This document shows positions 30,325 through 39,087 of a stretch of 64,000 nt of DNA, piece by piece (positions within the stretch are counted from its first letter, which is position 1; every line of letters begins with the position of its first letter). The position numbers and the translations under genes were made by a program. Source of the DNA: CBDCYS01 sp965226185. GTDB taxonomy: Bacteria; Acidobacteriota; Terriglobia; Bryobacterales; UBA6623. The stretch covers positions 1,488,001-1,552,000 of the forward strand of contig CBDDCT010000007.1 in NCBI GenBank assembly GCA_965226185.1, given 5' to 3'. Below the pieces are notes generated by a model. That model was not told the DNA's origin, ran no database searches, and was given only the letters and a program-made list of their open reading frames with translations.

Positions 30325-31011
30325 TCAGTCGGCGCTCACGGCGCCGCCGCCGAACGTTGCGAGGTAGGCGCTGCTGCGGCGGGGAGCGCTGAATATTACT
30401 CCCAGGCCCTGGCCGTCGAAGCGGTTTTCAAGCGCGAACGCCGGCATGGCGTGATCCAGTTCGACGAGGGGAGCATAGTAGATGTCGTCCAGATGGCAGA
30501 GAGAATCCGTGTCTTCAATCGCTCTGGTCTCGACGCGAACCAAATTGCCCGCCGTCAGCGTGGCGCGCCGGGCGTGAATATCGCCGTTGACGTCGAGGCT
30601 GATCGGGGCGACTTCGGTGCGAACCACATCGTTGAGCAGGTCGTTGCTGGCGCTCTTGGCGAAGGACGCGAGTGCTTCTCGCTGTTGCTCGGAAGCGCGC
30701 TGGTCGAAGATAAGCACCGATTTCACCGGGTAGGGGTTGCTGAAGGGATCACCCAAAGTCGAGCTTGCCCGGATGACGGCAACAATGCTCAACCCATCCA
30801 GCGGCACCCCGTTATAGGCGCCCTGGTCCACCTGCCAAGCCATGACGGCCAGGTCACCGCTAATCCCCAGTTCGGAGTTGGCGAAGCAATGGGATGCGTA
30901 AACCTCCGCGTTGCGGGCTTCGATGTAGCGGCCTTGTATTTCGCTTGCTCCGGCTAGCGCGGCTGTCGCGGCCAACAGGATTGCTACCAGACATGCAGTC
31001 TTGTTTTTCAT
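30325..31011 (-). CDS. Exported DUF1326-like protein
   Basis: A 228-residue protein with an N-terminal signal peptide (MKNKTACLVAILLAATAALA). The mature part shows GRYIEARNAEVYASHCFANS, WQVDQGAYNGVPLDGLSIVA and FDQRASEQQREALASFAK, which match the layout of DUF1326 proteins (a possible Cys site, a gating WxxDxGxY stretch, then DxRA). DUF1326 has no established biochemical role. A single Cys near the start may bind a metal, but the usual CPC pattern is not complete. The start ATG 31011 is well placed. Confidence 0.72.
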   Translation of the reverse strand: MKNKTACLVAILLAATAALAGASEIQGRYIEARNAEVYASHCFANSELGISGDLAVMAWQVDQGAYNGVPLDGLSIVAVIRASSTLGDPFSNPYPVKSVLIFDQRASEQQREALASFAKSASNDLLNDVVRTEVAPISLDVNGDIHARRATLTAGNLVRVETRAIEDTDSLCHLDDIYYAPLVELDHAMPAFALENRFDGQGLGVIFSAPRRSSAYLATFGGGAVSAD

Positions 31012-31193
31012 TTTCCAATTCTCCGGTTGCTCCGATTCATTTAGTGCGGTTGCTCCGAGGCGCCCCCCGGAATCGGCAAATACTTTCCTATTCTACTACG
31101 TCTCCCGCGACGGCGGACGGCGCGGGCGCCTGTGCCAGCGCCGTATTCGTTGGCCACTGCCCTCAGGGTGGCCGATTGGACTGCTAGCCGCTT

Positions 31194-31217
31194 ACCGCTC
31201 CCTCACGGTCGCGGCTC
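31194..31217. repeat. Dispersed 24-bp repeat, copy near 31.2 kb
   Basis: A sequence containing CTCACGGTCGCGGCTC that matches, with one mismatch and in opposite orientation, positions 46496-46519. A related form is found in the inverted repeat at 2552-2579. It lies in the gap between the DUF1326-like gene and the small Cys-containing gene. Confidence 0.7.
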
Positions 31218-31242
31218 CGAGGCGCTACAAGCGGCTCCGAGA

Positions 31243-31455
31243 CTACAGTTTTTCGTAGCACGAACGAGATGCCGTACACGTCTCCTCGTCGGCCACCTCG
31301 CTGTCGGGGCCGAGCGGGCTTTGAGTATAGACGCACCAATAGATGCGCGTGTTCGATTTCGGCACCGTCGGGTCGTCATCCGCATCGATGAACATGCCCT
31401 TCCAGCGAATGGCCTCACACTGATTCTCGAGAACCTTCAAGCCCGCGTTCCGCAT
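31243..31455 (-). CDS. Small Cys-containing protein at the end of the Mo-hydroxylase operon
   Basis: A 70-residue protein starting MRNAGLKVLENQCEAIRWKG. It contains four Cys (NQCEAI, YWCVY, EETCTASRSC) and a Trp-rich centre, which could bind a metal or be disulfide-bonded. No signal peptide is apparent. Its ATG (31455) lies two bases after the stop of the FAD-subunit gene, with GGAG in that gene's last codons, so it is translationally coupled to the operon. Function unknown; a chaperone or electron-transfer accessory would fit the context but is inference. Confidence 0.6.
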   Translation of the reverse strand: MRNAGLKVLENQCEAIRWKGMFIDADDDPTVPKSNTRIYWCVYTQSPLGPDSEVADEETCTASRSCYEKL

Positions 31456-31457
31456 CG

Positions 31458-32441
31458 CTAAGCACTCCCCGCAGCCACCTGGAGAATAGCCCGTTTGACG
31501 GCCACGCTGGCGAGCCGCGCCTTGTGGCTGTTCCGGCTCAGCGGAGTTGCCTTGGCAACGGCCGCCTCTCCCGCCGCCGCCGCGGTTTCTTCGCTGATGG
31601 AGTTGCCTTTGAGCGCCTGCTCGGCCTCGGGCGCGCGCCACGGCGTCGGAGCCACATGCCCCAGCACGACACGCGCGCTCTCGACATTGCTGCCGCTCAT
31701 CTTGATGGAAACCGCTGCCGCCGCCAACGGCCAATCCATCAAATTCCGCTGGCGCACCTCGTATGTTGCGTTCGCGGAGGCGCCCCCCGGGATTACGATT
31801 TCGGTCAAGATCTCGTTGGGCTGAAGGCTGAGCTCCCTCTCGTTGCCGTTCGCCGGCGTGTGGAAGAGTTTCTCCACGGCCAGCTCACGGTCACCGCCCG
31901 GCGAGGCGATCTTTACTCTGGCGTCCAGGGCGATTAAAGCGGGCGCCAGGCACGACGCGCTGACAAAATACGCCGGCCCGCTGTTGCCCAAGATCGCATG
32001 GTATTGATTTTCACCGTTCGGAATGAGCGACTTGCCACTGGAATCCTGCCCCAGCAGCCCGAACCCATTGCGGAAATACCAGCAACGGGGCCGCTGGCAA
32101 AGCTCGCCGCCAACGGTTCCCATCGATCGCATTTGCCCGCCGCCAATTCCATCCGCCGCCTGAGCAAGGGATGCATACTGGCCGCGAACCTGCGGATTCG
32201 CCAGCAATTCATCGATCGTGACCAATGCGCCGATACGAAGCCCCTCACCCGAGGAACCGATGCCATGAAGATCAGCAAGGTTCTTCAAGCTGACAAGCCG
32301 TTTCGGGGTGTGGATCCGCTCCTTCATCAAGCTGAGCAGATCCGTGCCGCCAGCCAAAATGTCGGTTTCGCCCGCGCTGGACGAAAGAAGGTCAAGCGCT
32401 CCTTTCACAGTGTCCGGAGCTGCATATTCGAATGCCTGCAT
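31458..32441 (-). CDS. FAD-binding subunit of a xanthine/aldehyde-type Mo hydroxylase
   Basis: A 327-residue medium subunit (CoxM/PaoB-like) that passes electrons from the iron-sulfur subunit to FAD. FAD-binding motifs are ILAGGTDLLSLMKE (about 30-43) and TVGGELCQRPRCWYFRNGFG (about 115-134). The two cysteines in LCQRPRC are kept, but the later cysteines that hold the extra 4Fe-4S cluster in E. coli PaoB are not evident, so that cluster is probably absent. The start ATG 32441 overlaps the large-subunit stop by one base (TAATG), indicating coupling. Confidence 0.88.
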   Translation of the reverse strand: MQAFEYAAPDTVKGALDLLSSSAGETDILAGGTDLLSLMKERIHTPKRLVSLKNLADLHGIGSSGEGLRIGALVTIDELLANPQVRGQYASLAQAADGIGGGQMRSMGTVGGELCQRPRCWYFRNGFGLLGQDSSGKSLIPNGENQYHAILGNSGPAYFVSASCLAPALIALDARVKIASPGGDRELAVEKLFHTPANGNERELSLQPNEILTEIVIPGGASANATYEVRQRNLMDWPLAAAAVSIKMSGSNVESARVVLGHVAPTPWRAPEAEQALKGNSISEETAAAAGEAAVAKATPLSRNSHKARLASVAVKRAILQVAAGSA

Positions 32442-34591
32442 TACGCCATCCCTCCTTTTGCAAGAGCTGCCAGGACCTTGTCCGGGGTCACGGGCAGGGT
32501 TGGAACACGAACGCCGATTGCATTGAACACGGCGTTACCGATGGCGGCGCCGGGCGAAATCGCCGGAGGCTCGCCAAGGCCGATGACGCCGCGGTCATCG
32601 TAGTCGCCGGTCATCATGTGGACATCGAGTTCTCCGATGTCACCGATGCCGGCCAGCTTGTAGAACTCCATGTCGGCGTTGAGATACTGGCCGCTCGCCT
32701 GGTCGTAGATCCGCTCTTCGTAGAGAGCCCAGCAGATGCCCATGATCATTGAACCGTAGACCTGGCTTTCAGCCAGCTTGAGGTCGATAATCAAACCGCA
32801 ATCCTGGACCGCGATCATCTTGTTCATGCTGACGATTCCGGTCTCGATGTCAACCGAAACATCAGCCATCTGGACGCCGCCCACGCCGCTGTCGGCGAGC
32901 TTGCCGCCGTCGCGGTCGGGCTGTTTGCCGCTTGCCATGACCGAGCGCGCACCGAGTTTCTTGCAGGCCGCTTTCCAGCTCAAGCGCTGATCACCGCCGC
33001 GGACGCTGATGTAGCCGTCTTTGGCGACCAGCCGTTCGGCGTCTACACCGAAAGCGGGAGCAACCACTTTTTTCAGCTCTGCCAGGGCGTCGACAGCGGC
33101 ACGGCGAGTCGAGGACGAAACACCGCCCACGGTCGTGCTGCCCCCGGATGCACCGGAGGGCGGATACTTGCTGTCACCCATCTCGACCGTGACGGCTTCG
33201 ACCGGCAAGCCCATGGTTTCGGCCAGCACGATGGCGATCACCGTGAGGGCGCCGGTACCGAGATCCTGACTGCCGAGAGCGGCAACGGCGCTGCCATCGG
33301 GGTGGATGGTGACCTCGCAATTGCTGTCATGCGGCCGCCCGCCCCAGGTGTGCATCGAGAAGCCCACGCCGCGTTTGACGGGACCGGCGGTCTTGTCTCC
33401 TGGAGGATGCCACCTGTTCTTCCAGGCGATCATGTCCGCCCCGATCGCCAGCTCCTTGCGGTAGACGTCGGGCCGCGCGGTCAGGCCGATGTTCTTGAGC
33501 ACGAGATCCATGGGATCCATGTCCAGTTTCGCGGCCAGATCGGTGTAAGCGCCCCAGGTCAGCACGGCGGCTTGGGGGTGGTTGGGCGCGCGCCAGGCGC
33601 GCGCCGGCCCAGTGTTAGTCGCCACGCTGAGGTGCCGCACCTTGTGGTTCGGCGGCGGCATCACATAGGGCAATGGAGGAGCGCCGCGGCTGGTCACGCC
33701 GCCGGTCGACCAGGTTTCCGACTGGTAGGCGACCAAAGTGCCGTCTTTCTTGGCCGCGACCTTGATCTTGCCGTAGTCGGACGGGCGGCCGCCGGCCATT
33801 TGCAGCTCTTCGTCGCGGTCGAGCATCAACTTGACCGGGCGGCCCGCTTTCTTCGACAACTTGGCGCAGGAAACGCCCCATGAGTCGATGGCGAACTTGC
33901 TGCCGAAACCGCCGCCCATCACGGGAGTGATGACCCGAATCTGATTGGGACTGACGTTGCCAAGGCTCTCGTCGCGGGAAAGGTTTTTCGCCAGGTCCGC
34001 TCCGATGCGGCCGACCGCCTGTGTCGAGGCGTAGACGATGATTTCGTCGCCGCTCCAGTCCACAACCTGACCATGCGATTCCATGCAACAGTGCGTGATC
34101 GTCGGAAGACCGTAATAGCCTTCGTGGACTACGTCGGCCTGCGCGAAAGCCGTGTCGGGGTCGCCTTCGGTTTTGTCCGAAGCCGGTTTCACCGCCGAGC
34201 CCGCGTTTTCGATGTCCTCTTCCTTGACCAGGTGCGGCAAGACTTCGTAGTCAATCTTCACCGCGCGGACGGCGTCGCGCGCGATGTCTTCGGTATCGGC
34301 GGCAACCGCCGCGATTTCGGTCCCGACCCATTGCACCTCGGTGCCTTCACCCTTGATGATGTCGACGGCGCGGACGCCTTTGATTGCTTCCGCGGCGCTG
34401 GTATCGATCTTGGTGATGCGGGCGTGAGCATGCGGGCTGGTCACCAGCCTGGCAACCAGCATCCCGGGCAGGTTGCGGTCGTAGGCGTAAGTCGCCCGTC
34501 CGGTCACCTTGTCAGGTCCGTCGAGACGGCTGATATTTCCTCCAATGAGGCTGCGGTCTGCCGCGGCCGGCCAATCATAATTAGTCGCCAC
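32441..34591 (-). CDS. Molybdopterin-binding large subunit of a xanthine/aldehyde-type hydroxylase
   Basis: A 716-residue catalytic subunit (PaoC/YagR- or CoxL-like) that hydroxylates an aldehyde or N-heterocycle at a Mo-cytosine/pterin cofactor. Visible signatures are GGGFGSKFAID, SQDLGTGALTVIAIVLAETM and the C-terminal active-site Glu in GLGEPPAISPGAAIGNAVF. The VAYRCSFR-type loop of true CO dehydrogenases is not seen, so an aldehyde or purine-like substrate is more likely. Overlaps: 11 bases with the upstream 2Fe-2S gene and one base with the downstream FAD gene. No cofactor-insertion chaperone (XdhC/PaoD) is adjacent. Confidence 0.9.
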   Translation of the reverse strand: MATNYDWPAAADRSLIGGNISRLDGPDKVTGRATYAYDRNLPGMLVARLVTSPHAHARITKIDTSAAEAIKGVRAVDIIKGEGTEVQWVGTEIAAVAADTEDIARDAVRAVKIDYEVLPHLVKEEDIENAGSAVKPASDKTEGDPDTAFAQADVVHEGYYGLPTITHCCMESHGQVVDWSGDEIIVYASTQAVGRIGADLAKNLSRDESLGNVSPNQIRVITPVMGGGFGSKFAIDSWGVSCAKLSKKAGRPVKLMLDRDEELQMAGGRPSDYGKIKVAAKKDGTLVAYQSETWSTGGVTSRGAPPLPYVMPPPNHKVRHLSVATNTGPARAWRAPNHPQAAVLTWGAYTDLAAKLDMDPMDLVLKNIGLTARPDVYRKELAIGADMIAWKNRWHPPGDKTAGPVKRGVGFSMHTWGGRPHDSNCEVTIHPDGSAVAALGSQDLGTGALTVIAIVLAETMGLPVEAVTVEMGDSKYPPSGASGGSTTVGGVSSSTRRAAVDALAELKKVVAPAFGVDAERLVAKDGYISVRGGDQRLSWKAACKKLGARSVMASGKQPDRDGGKLADSGVGGVQMADVSVDIETGIVSMNKMIAVQDCGLIIDLKLAESQVYGSMIMGICWALYEERIYDQASGQYLNADMEFYKLAGIGDIGELDVHMMTGDYDDRGVIGLGEPPAISPGAAIGNAVFNAIGVRVPTLPVTPDKVLAALAKGGMA

Positions 34592-35228
34592 TGGCCCCTC
34601 CTCTCAACTCGCCGGCTGCGTCGAGCACGGCTTGGCGAACACCGACGTAGGTGCCGCAACGGCAGATGTTGCCGCTCAAGCCCTTTTCCACTTCCGCCAT
34701 GGTCGGGTTGGAATTCTTGTCGAGAAACGCCTTGCAGGCGAGGACGAAACCCGGAGTGCAGAAACCGCACTGTTGGCCGTCGTTCTCGACAAAATGTTTC
34801 TGAATCGGGTGCAGATCATCGCCCGACGCCAGACCCTCGATGGTCTGGATGTCGCGCCCCTGCGCCTCAATCGCCAGCATCGAGCAAGCGTAGACGGGAT
34901 TGCCGTCCACGATCACCGTGCAAGCTCCGCACGTAGAGCGGTCGCAAACCTTCTTCGCGCCCGTGTAGTCGAGATGATTGCGCAGCGCATCCAATAAGGT
35001 CACCCGCGGTTCCAGGCTGACCTTGTGAGCTTTCCCGTTAATTCTCAGACTCATCGAAACCGGGCCCGGCCCCACGACATGTTGGGCGGCCTTGGCCTCC
35101 TGAGTCAGAACTCCGGCGCCGACGGCGCCGCTACCAACGCCCACACCTTGCATAAAGGTGCGGCGGGAGAAGCCGTTTTTGCGCTGCTGAGTCTTGTCCT
35201 GACCTTCATTGGTCTTGTTCGAACTCAC
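34581..35228 (-). CDS. Tat-exported 2Fe-2S subunit of the Mo hydroxylase
   Basis: A 215-residue small subunit (PaoA/YagT-like) with two 2Fe-2S centres. The plant-type ferredoxin cysteines are in CDRSTCGACTVIVDG plus VYAC; the helical domain carries CGFCTPGFVLAC and NICRCG. A twin-arginine signal FSRRTFMQGVGVGSGAVGAG near the N-terminus implies that the folded complex is exported to the periplasm, as for PaoABC. I prefer GTG 35228, which has AGGAAGG upstream; the longer frame to 35294 puts more than 40 residues before the RR motif. First gene of the operon. Confidence 0.88.
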   Translation of the reverse strand: MSSNKTNEGQDKTQQRKNGFSRRTFMQGVGVGSGAVGAGVLTQEAKAAQHVVGPGPVSMSLRINGKAHKVSLEPRVTLLDALRNHLDYTGAKKVCDRSTCGACTVIVDGNPVYACSMLAIEAQGRDIQTIEGLASGDDLHPIQKHFVENDGQQCGFCTPGFVLACKAFLDKNSNPTMAEVEKGLSGNICRCGTYVGVRQAVLDAAGELRGGASGD

Positions 35229-35294
35229 CAGACACCTTCCTTTCGCGGCAAAAAATCCGTCCGATCTCTCCGCAATCGATAATGACCGAACCAT

Positions 35295-35882
35295 AACACT
35301 ATATCAAAACGAGAGAGTCTGTAAACCCTCTCAACGTAAATGAAAACGCGAAAAAATTCGGGTTGGACGCCCGTCTCACTTTGGAAAAGCCAGTAAGGTA
35401 CCGAGGAATACAGAGATTACCCCTCGGGCTCTCGGTGCTCAGCGGGTACCTCGCTCAACAGCCTCAATTGGAGTGTCGGGTTCAGTGCGACGTTACCGCT
35501 ATTTCAGGGTGCCGCTCCGCGCGCGCGACGACGACGACGGCCCTCAGGCGCGTTCAGTGGTCCAGTAAGAAAAGCCCGCGCGCTCTCGCAGAAGAACGGC
35601 GTGCTCGACGCCGTCTTCGAGAAACTGCGGCGCGAGCAGCTGGGCCGCGAGCTGCTCGGCGGGCTGGGGCCACTGCCCGAGCCGCTGCCGCTGCTGATGG
35701 ACCGCGCCTGGGAGTTCGATCAGACACGCCGGTGTACGCTCTTTTTGAGCTGTACAATTACGCGGCGGTACATGCTTGGAAATACCAGTACTCGGTGTCA
35801 CCTGAATTTTTCCCGCTGGCGGTACGGCGGCGCGAGTTCGCCTTGGCGGCTGCGGTCATCTTGCTAAAGCCGATTCGGTCCA
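35295..35882. other. Intergenic stretch with a possible transposase relic
   Basis: About 590 bases without an intact gene. At 35601-35740 one plus frame reads LDAVFEKLRREQLGRELLGG and then PLPEPLPLLMDRAWEFDQTR, which resembles a scrambled piece of an IS5-type transposase (the LMDRA stretch before a conserved Asp region). No complete domain, terminal repeat or start is present. The promoter of the Mo-hydroxylase operon should lie in the AT-richer part at 35230-35360. Confidence 0.35.
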
Positions 35883-37118
35883 GTGTCGATCGAGCCATTG
35901 GTGCCTGACCTCTCGAGAAGTTCTCCCCGTGCGAGTGACCGTCCTCGCGTGCTGCACGTGCTTGGCGGCCTGGACCCCGGCGGGGTCGAAACATGGCTGC
36001 TGGAGCTGGCACGGCACGCCGACGGCTCGGGCTGGGCCTTTGACTTCTGCCTGCTGGGACCGGAGAAGGGCGCCTATGCCGATGAGCTGGAGCGGCGCGG
36101 TTCGCGGATCTGGCGCTGCCCCGTTCGGCGTCCGGAGCTGTTCACGCAGCGCTTGTATCGCCTGCTTCGCCGGACGCGGTATGACATCGTCCACAGTCAT
36201 GTGCACTATTTCAGCGGCTGGGTCTTGCGGGTCGCCCGCGCGGCGGGAGTCCCGGTTCGGCTCGCGCACAGCCACAACTCGCACGATGGCGGTTCCCGAA
36301 ACGGATTTCGCCTTGTCTACCGAAGCTGGATGAAGTCCCTGCTGAGCCGCTCCATGAGCCGGGGCCTGGCCTGTTCGGCCCCGGCCGCCGAGGCGCTGTT
36401 TGGAAAGGACCACAAGAAGAACCCGCGTGTGCGTCCCGCGCCTTATGGAATTGACCTGGAGAAATTTCGCCGTCTCCTTCCGGACCGCATCCAATTGCGA
36501 AACGAGTTCGGCGTTCCGGCCGGCGCGCCCGTGGTTGGCCATGTCGGCCGGCTCGAGCCACAGAAGAACCAAGACTTTCTTCTTGAAGTCGCCGCTGCCA
36601 CGGCAACAGTCATGCCGCAAGCGCGATTTGTCATCGTTGGCGAAGGACGGCTGCGCGAACGGCTCGAAGCGAAGGCCGAACAACTCGGACTGCTCCCCCG
36701 AATTCGCTTCGCGGGCGAGCGCGCCGACGTATCCGAACTCATGGTCGGTTTGTTTGACGCCTTCTTGTTGCCGTCGCTGCACGAGGGGTTGCCGCTGGTG
36801 GCGCTCGAGGCCCAGGCGGCCGGACTGCCGTTGCTGATGTCCAGCCGCATTACCGAAGAGGCGGTCGTGCTGCCGCGCATCAGTCACCGTTACTCATTGA
36901 AGGCGGGTCCGTTGCATTGGGCGGTGGGACTCAGACGAATGCTGGAATCGAAGCGCTTGTCACCTTCCGAGGCCTGCCGGCGCCTCGCCGAGAAAGGTTT
37001 CGGTATCGGGACATCGCTCGAGAACCTGACAGCCAACTACGATGAGCTGGTCCGGACACTGTGTTCGTCCCGTCCTGAACACTCGCTTCGGGCCGAAGCC
37101 GTGTCCAGCAAGAGCTAG
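35883..37118 (+). CDS. GT4-family glycosyltransferase
   Basis: A 411-residue GT-B enzyme that transfers a sugar from a nucleotide donor to a growing surface glycan at the inner face of the membrane. The N-terminal domain begins VLHVLGGLDPGGVETWLLEL, the acceptor-side glycine loop. The donor side shows VGHVGRLEPQKNQDFLLEV and the E-x7-E-like site HEGLPLVALEAQAAGLP. The start is GTG 35883; a later start would cut the first conserved strand only after about 20 residues, so a slightly shorter form is possible. It is followed after 5 bases by the polymerase-like gene, so they form an operon for polysaccharide synthesis. Confidence 0.87.
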   Translation: MSIEPLVPDLSRSSPRASDRPRVLHVLGGLDPGGVETWLLELARHADGSGWAFDFCLLGPEKGAYADELERRGSRIWRCPVRRPELFTQRLYRLLRRTRYDIVHSHVHYFSGWVLRVARAAGVPVRLAHSHNSHDGGSRNGFRLVYRSWMKSLLSRSMSRGLACSAPAAEALFGKDHKKNPRVRPAPYGIDLEKFRRLLPDRIQLRNEFGVPAGAPVVGHVGRLEPQKNQDFLLEVAAATATVMPQARFVIVGEGRLRERLEAKAEQLGLLPRIRFAGERADVSELMVGLFDAFLLPSLHEGLPLVALEAQAAGLPLLMSSRITEEAVVLPRISHRYSLKAGPLHWAVGLRRMLESKRLSPSEACRRLAEKGFGIGTSLENLTANYDELVRTLCSSRPEHSLRAEAVSSKS

Positions 37119-37123
37119 CCAAG

Positions 37124-38572
37124 GTGTTCACTCCGGGAGTCTCGCTTGCCGGCGCCGCGATCCTGCCCCGCCAGCCTGGCCGTATCCCCGGAACAACGAT
37201 CGTTGTCACCGCCGCATTGCTTTCGGCCGCCGCGTTGTTGCTGTGGGTAGACGCGGCGCACAGTGACCGCGCCGCTTCCGTGGCGGCCGCGGCGGTTTGG
37301 GGGTTGTGCCTTGCCGTGAGCCTGCGGGCTCTGCGGCTGCACCCGCTGTCACCGGCGATGGTGTACTTGTACGTGTTCGGCGTATTCCATCTGGGTCTGG
37401 CCGTGCCCTGGAGTCTGGAATTGGACGTCGGCCGCGTACCGGCGTGGCTGATGCACAGCGGCCTGGAGCCGGCTCTGTCGCTCGTCATCCTGGCTCTGAT
37501 GGCGTACCTCGCCGGCACTTCGCTAGCGGTGTGGAAATGGCCTTTGCGGAAACAGGCCGCGTCTGTCAACGTTCGCTATCACAACGCCGTGATTTCCCAC
37601 TGTGGATTGGCAATCTTTCTGGGCGGGCTCGTGATGTTCCTCTGGGGAATGAGGTCTCTTGGTTTCGACCGGCTGCTCGGGGCGACCTATTTCGAGACTT
37701 ACAAGCTCACCAATTGGTATGACCCGCGCTTCTTCGTGACGAGCCTCAACGTAGCGCCGATTGGACTCTATCTAATGGCCGCGGCAGCACCTTGGCGGCG
37801 GATCTTTCCGGTGCTGGTGATCGTCGCGATTTGGAGCAGTGTCATCTTTTGGCTGGGATTCCGGGGCTTCGGATTGATCCCGGTCATCACCGTGCTGGCG
37901 GTGATTCACAAGCGGGGATTCCGGCTGCCGAAACTGGTTTACATTGCCGCCGTCGCCGTCATGCTCTTCGTCATACCAATGATCACCGTACTCAGAGATG
38001 CACGCCTTGGAGAACGCTCGATCTCGGAAGAGGCCGGAGCCTGGCGCCCGCTGGCGGCGGTCACCGAGATGGGAGCCAGCCTGCGGCCCTTGGTCCACAC
38101 GGTGCAATACATGGAAACCGAGAGCTTCCGTTGGGGCCGCACCTACTGGAGAGGCTTGCTGGCTGTGTTCCCGAACTTTTCTAGTGACTGGGCCGGCGGC
38201 TCCTATCTTCCGCTTGAAGAGCTGCCGCCGAGCCATTGGGTGACGAAACAAGCCGCGCCATGGAGTTACAATCACTTCGGAGGGCTGGGCTTCTCGGCCG
38301 TGGCCGAACCCTACATGAACTTTGGTACTGCCGGAGTGGTGCTCTATTTCGTGGCCTTGCCCGCTTTGCTCGTCTGGGCGGACCGTTTTGACTTTTCGCG
38401 GCCAACCAGGCTGGCGACGTGGGCGGTACTGCTAGGGCCACTGCTGTGGACAACCCGCAACAGCTTCGACAACTTCTTCCGCCCCGCGCTAGTGGGCTTG
38501 TTATGTGTGTTCCTCGCCAGGCTGGCCGCTAACTCCTTGGCTTCGATCCGCGCCAGTCGAGCGGCGTCGTAG
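37124..38572 (+). CDS. O-antigen polymerase (Wzy)-like membrane protein
   Basis: A 482-residue protein with about ten or more hydrophobic segments and a large periplasmic loop near the C-terminal half (about 300-400, containing GRTYWRGLLAVFPNFSSDWA and PPSHWVTKQAAPWSYNHFGG). This layout is typical of O-antigen/polysaccharide polymerases that join lipid-linked repeat units. The WSYNHFGGLGFSAVAEPYMN stretch is like the conserved GxG/E region of that group. The start is GTG 37124, directly after the glycosyltransferase. Flippase and chain-length genes are not in view, so pathway assignment rests on the neighbouring GT4. Confidence 0.78.
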   Translation: MFTPGVSLAGAAILPRQPGRIPGTTIVVTAALLSAAALLLWVDAAHSDRAASVAAAAVWGLCLAVSLRALRLHPLSPAMVYLYVFGVFHLGLAVPWSLELDVGRVPAWLMHSGLEPALSLVILALMAYLAGTSLAVWKWPLRKQAASVNVRYHNAVISHCGLAIFLGGLVMFLWGMRSLGFDRLLGATYFETYKLTNWYDPRFFVTSLNVAPIGLYLMAAAAPWRRIFPVLVIVAIWSSVIFWLGFRGFGLIPVITVLAVIHKRGFRLPKLVYIAAVAVMLFVIPMITVLRDARLGERSISEEAGAWRPLAAVTEMGASLRPLVHTVQYMETESFRWGRTYWRGLLAVFPNFSSDWAGGSYLPLEELPPSHWVTKQAAPWSYNHFGGLGFSAVAEPYMNFGTAGVVLYFVALPALLVWADRFDFSRPTRLATWAVLLGPLLWTTRNSFDNFFRPALVGLLCVFLARLAANSLASIRASRAAS

Positions 38573-38588
38573 CGTCGCCGCCGGCCGC

Positions 38589-39053
38589 TCAGTCTTGGGA
38601 GAGGACGCTGATTTCGCGGTTGTCGTCACCCATGTCGGTGATGTGAATTTCAATTCTCGGCCTGGGGATCTGGCCGGAGAACTTCTCGCCCCATTCGATC
38701 AATACGACGGCATTCTCATCCCATAAATCATCCAAGCCAAGAGTCTCGAACTCGGGGACGCGGTCCAGGCGGTATAGGTCGATGTGATAGACCTTCGGGT
38801 CACCTTCATATTCATGGACCAGTGAAAACGTCGGGCTCAGCACGTCTTCGGGCGGGCTGGCGCCCAGGCCACTGATCAGGCCCTTGGCCAGGGTGGTTTT
38901 TCCGGTTCCGAGGTCTCCGGCGAGCAGGACGATTTGCGGCGCTTGGATCTCCCGCGCCAGGCGGCGGCCGAGTTCCATCGTCTCTTCGGGAGAACGGGTG
39001 ATCTCGGAGGGTTTTTTATCCACGGATTTCTTTCCACTGACTACGCGGACCAC
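38589..39053 (-). CDS. tsaE: tRNA threonylcarbamoyladenosine biosynthesis ATPase TsaE
   Basis: A 154-residue P-loop protein (YjeE) that works with TsaB and TsaD to make t6A37 in ANN-reading tRNAs. The Walker A motif is LLAGDLGTGKTTLAKGL (about 45-60), followed by SPTFSLVHEYEG and YHIDLYRL, the usual signature, and a Walker-B-like LIEWGEKF. Length matches the family. The first ~15 residues (MVRVVSGKKSVDKKP) may not all be translated; later in-frame starts are possible. It follows the NAD(P)HX repair gene by 34 bases on the same strand, a pairing also known in E. coli (yjeF-yjeE). Confidence 0.93.
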   Translation of the reverse strand: MVRVVSGKKSVDKKPSEITRSPEETMELGRRLAREIQAPQIVLLAGDLGTGKTTLAKGLISGLGASPPEDVLSPTFSLVHEYEGDPKVYHIDLYRLDRVPEFETLGLDDLWDENAVVLIEWGEKFSGQIPRPRIEIHITDMGDDNREISVLSQD

Positions 39054-39087
39054 GCAAATTGGGAAAGCTGGATGATGCGAATCTGAG

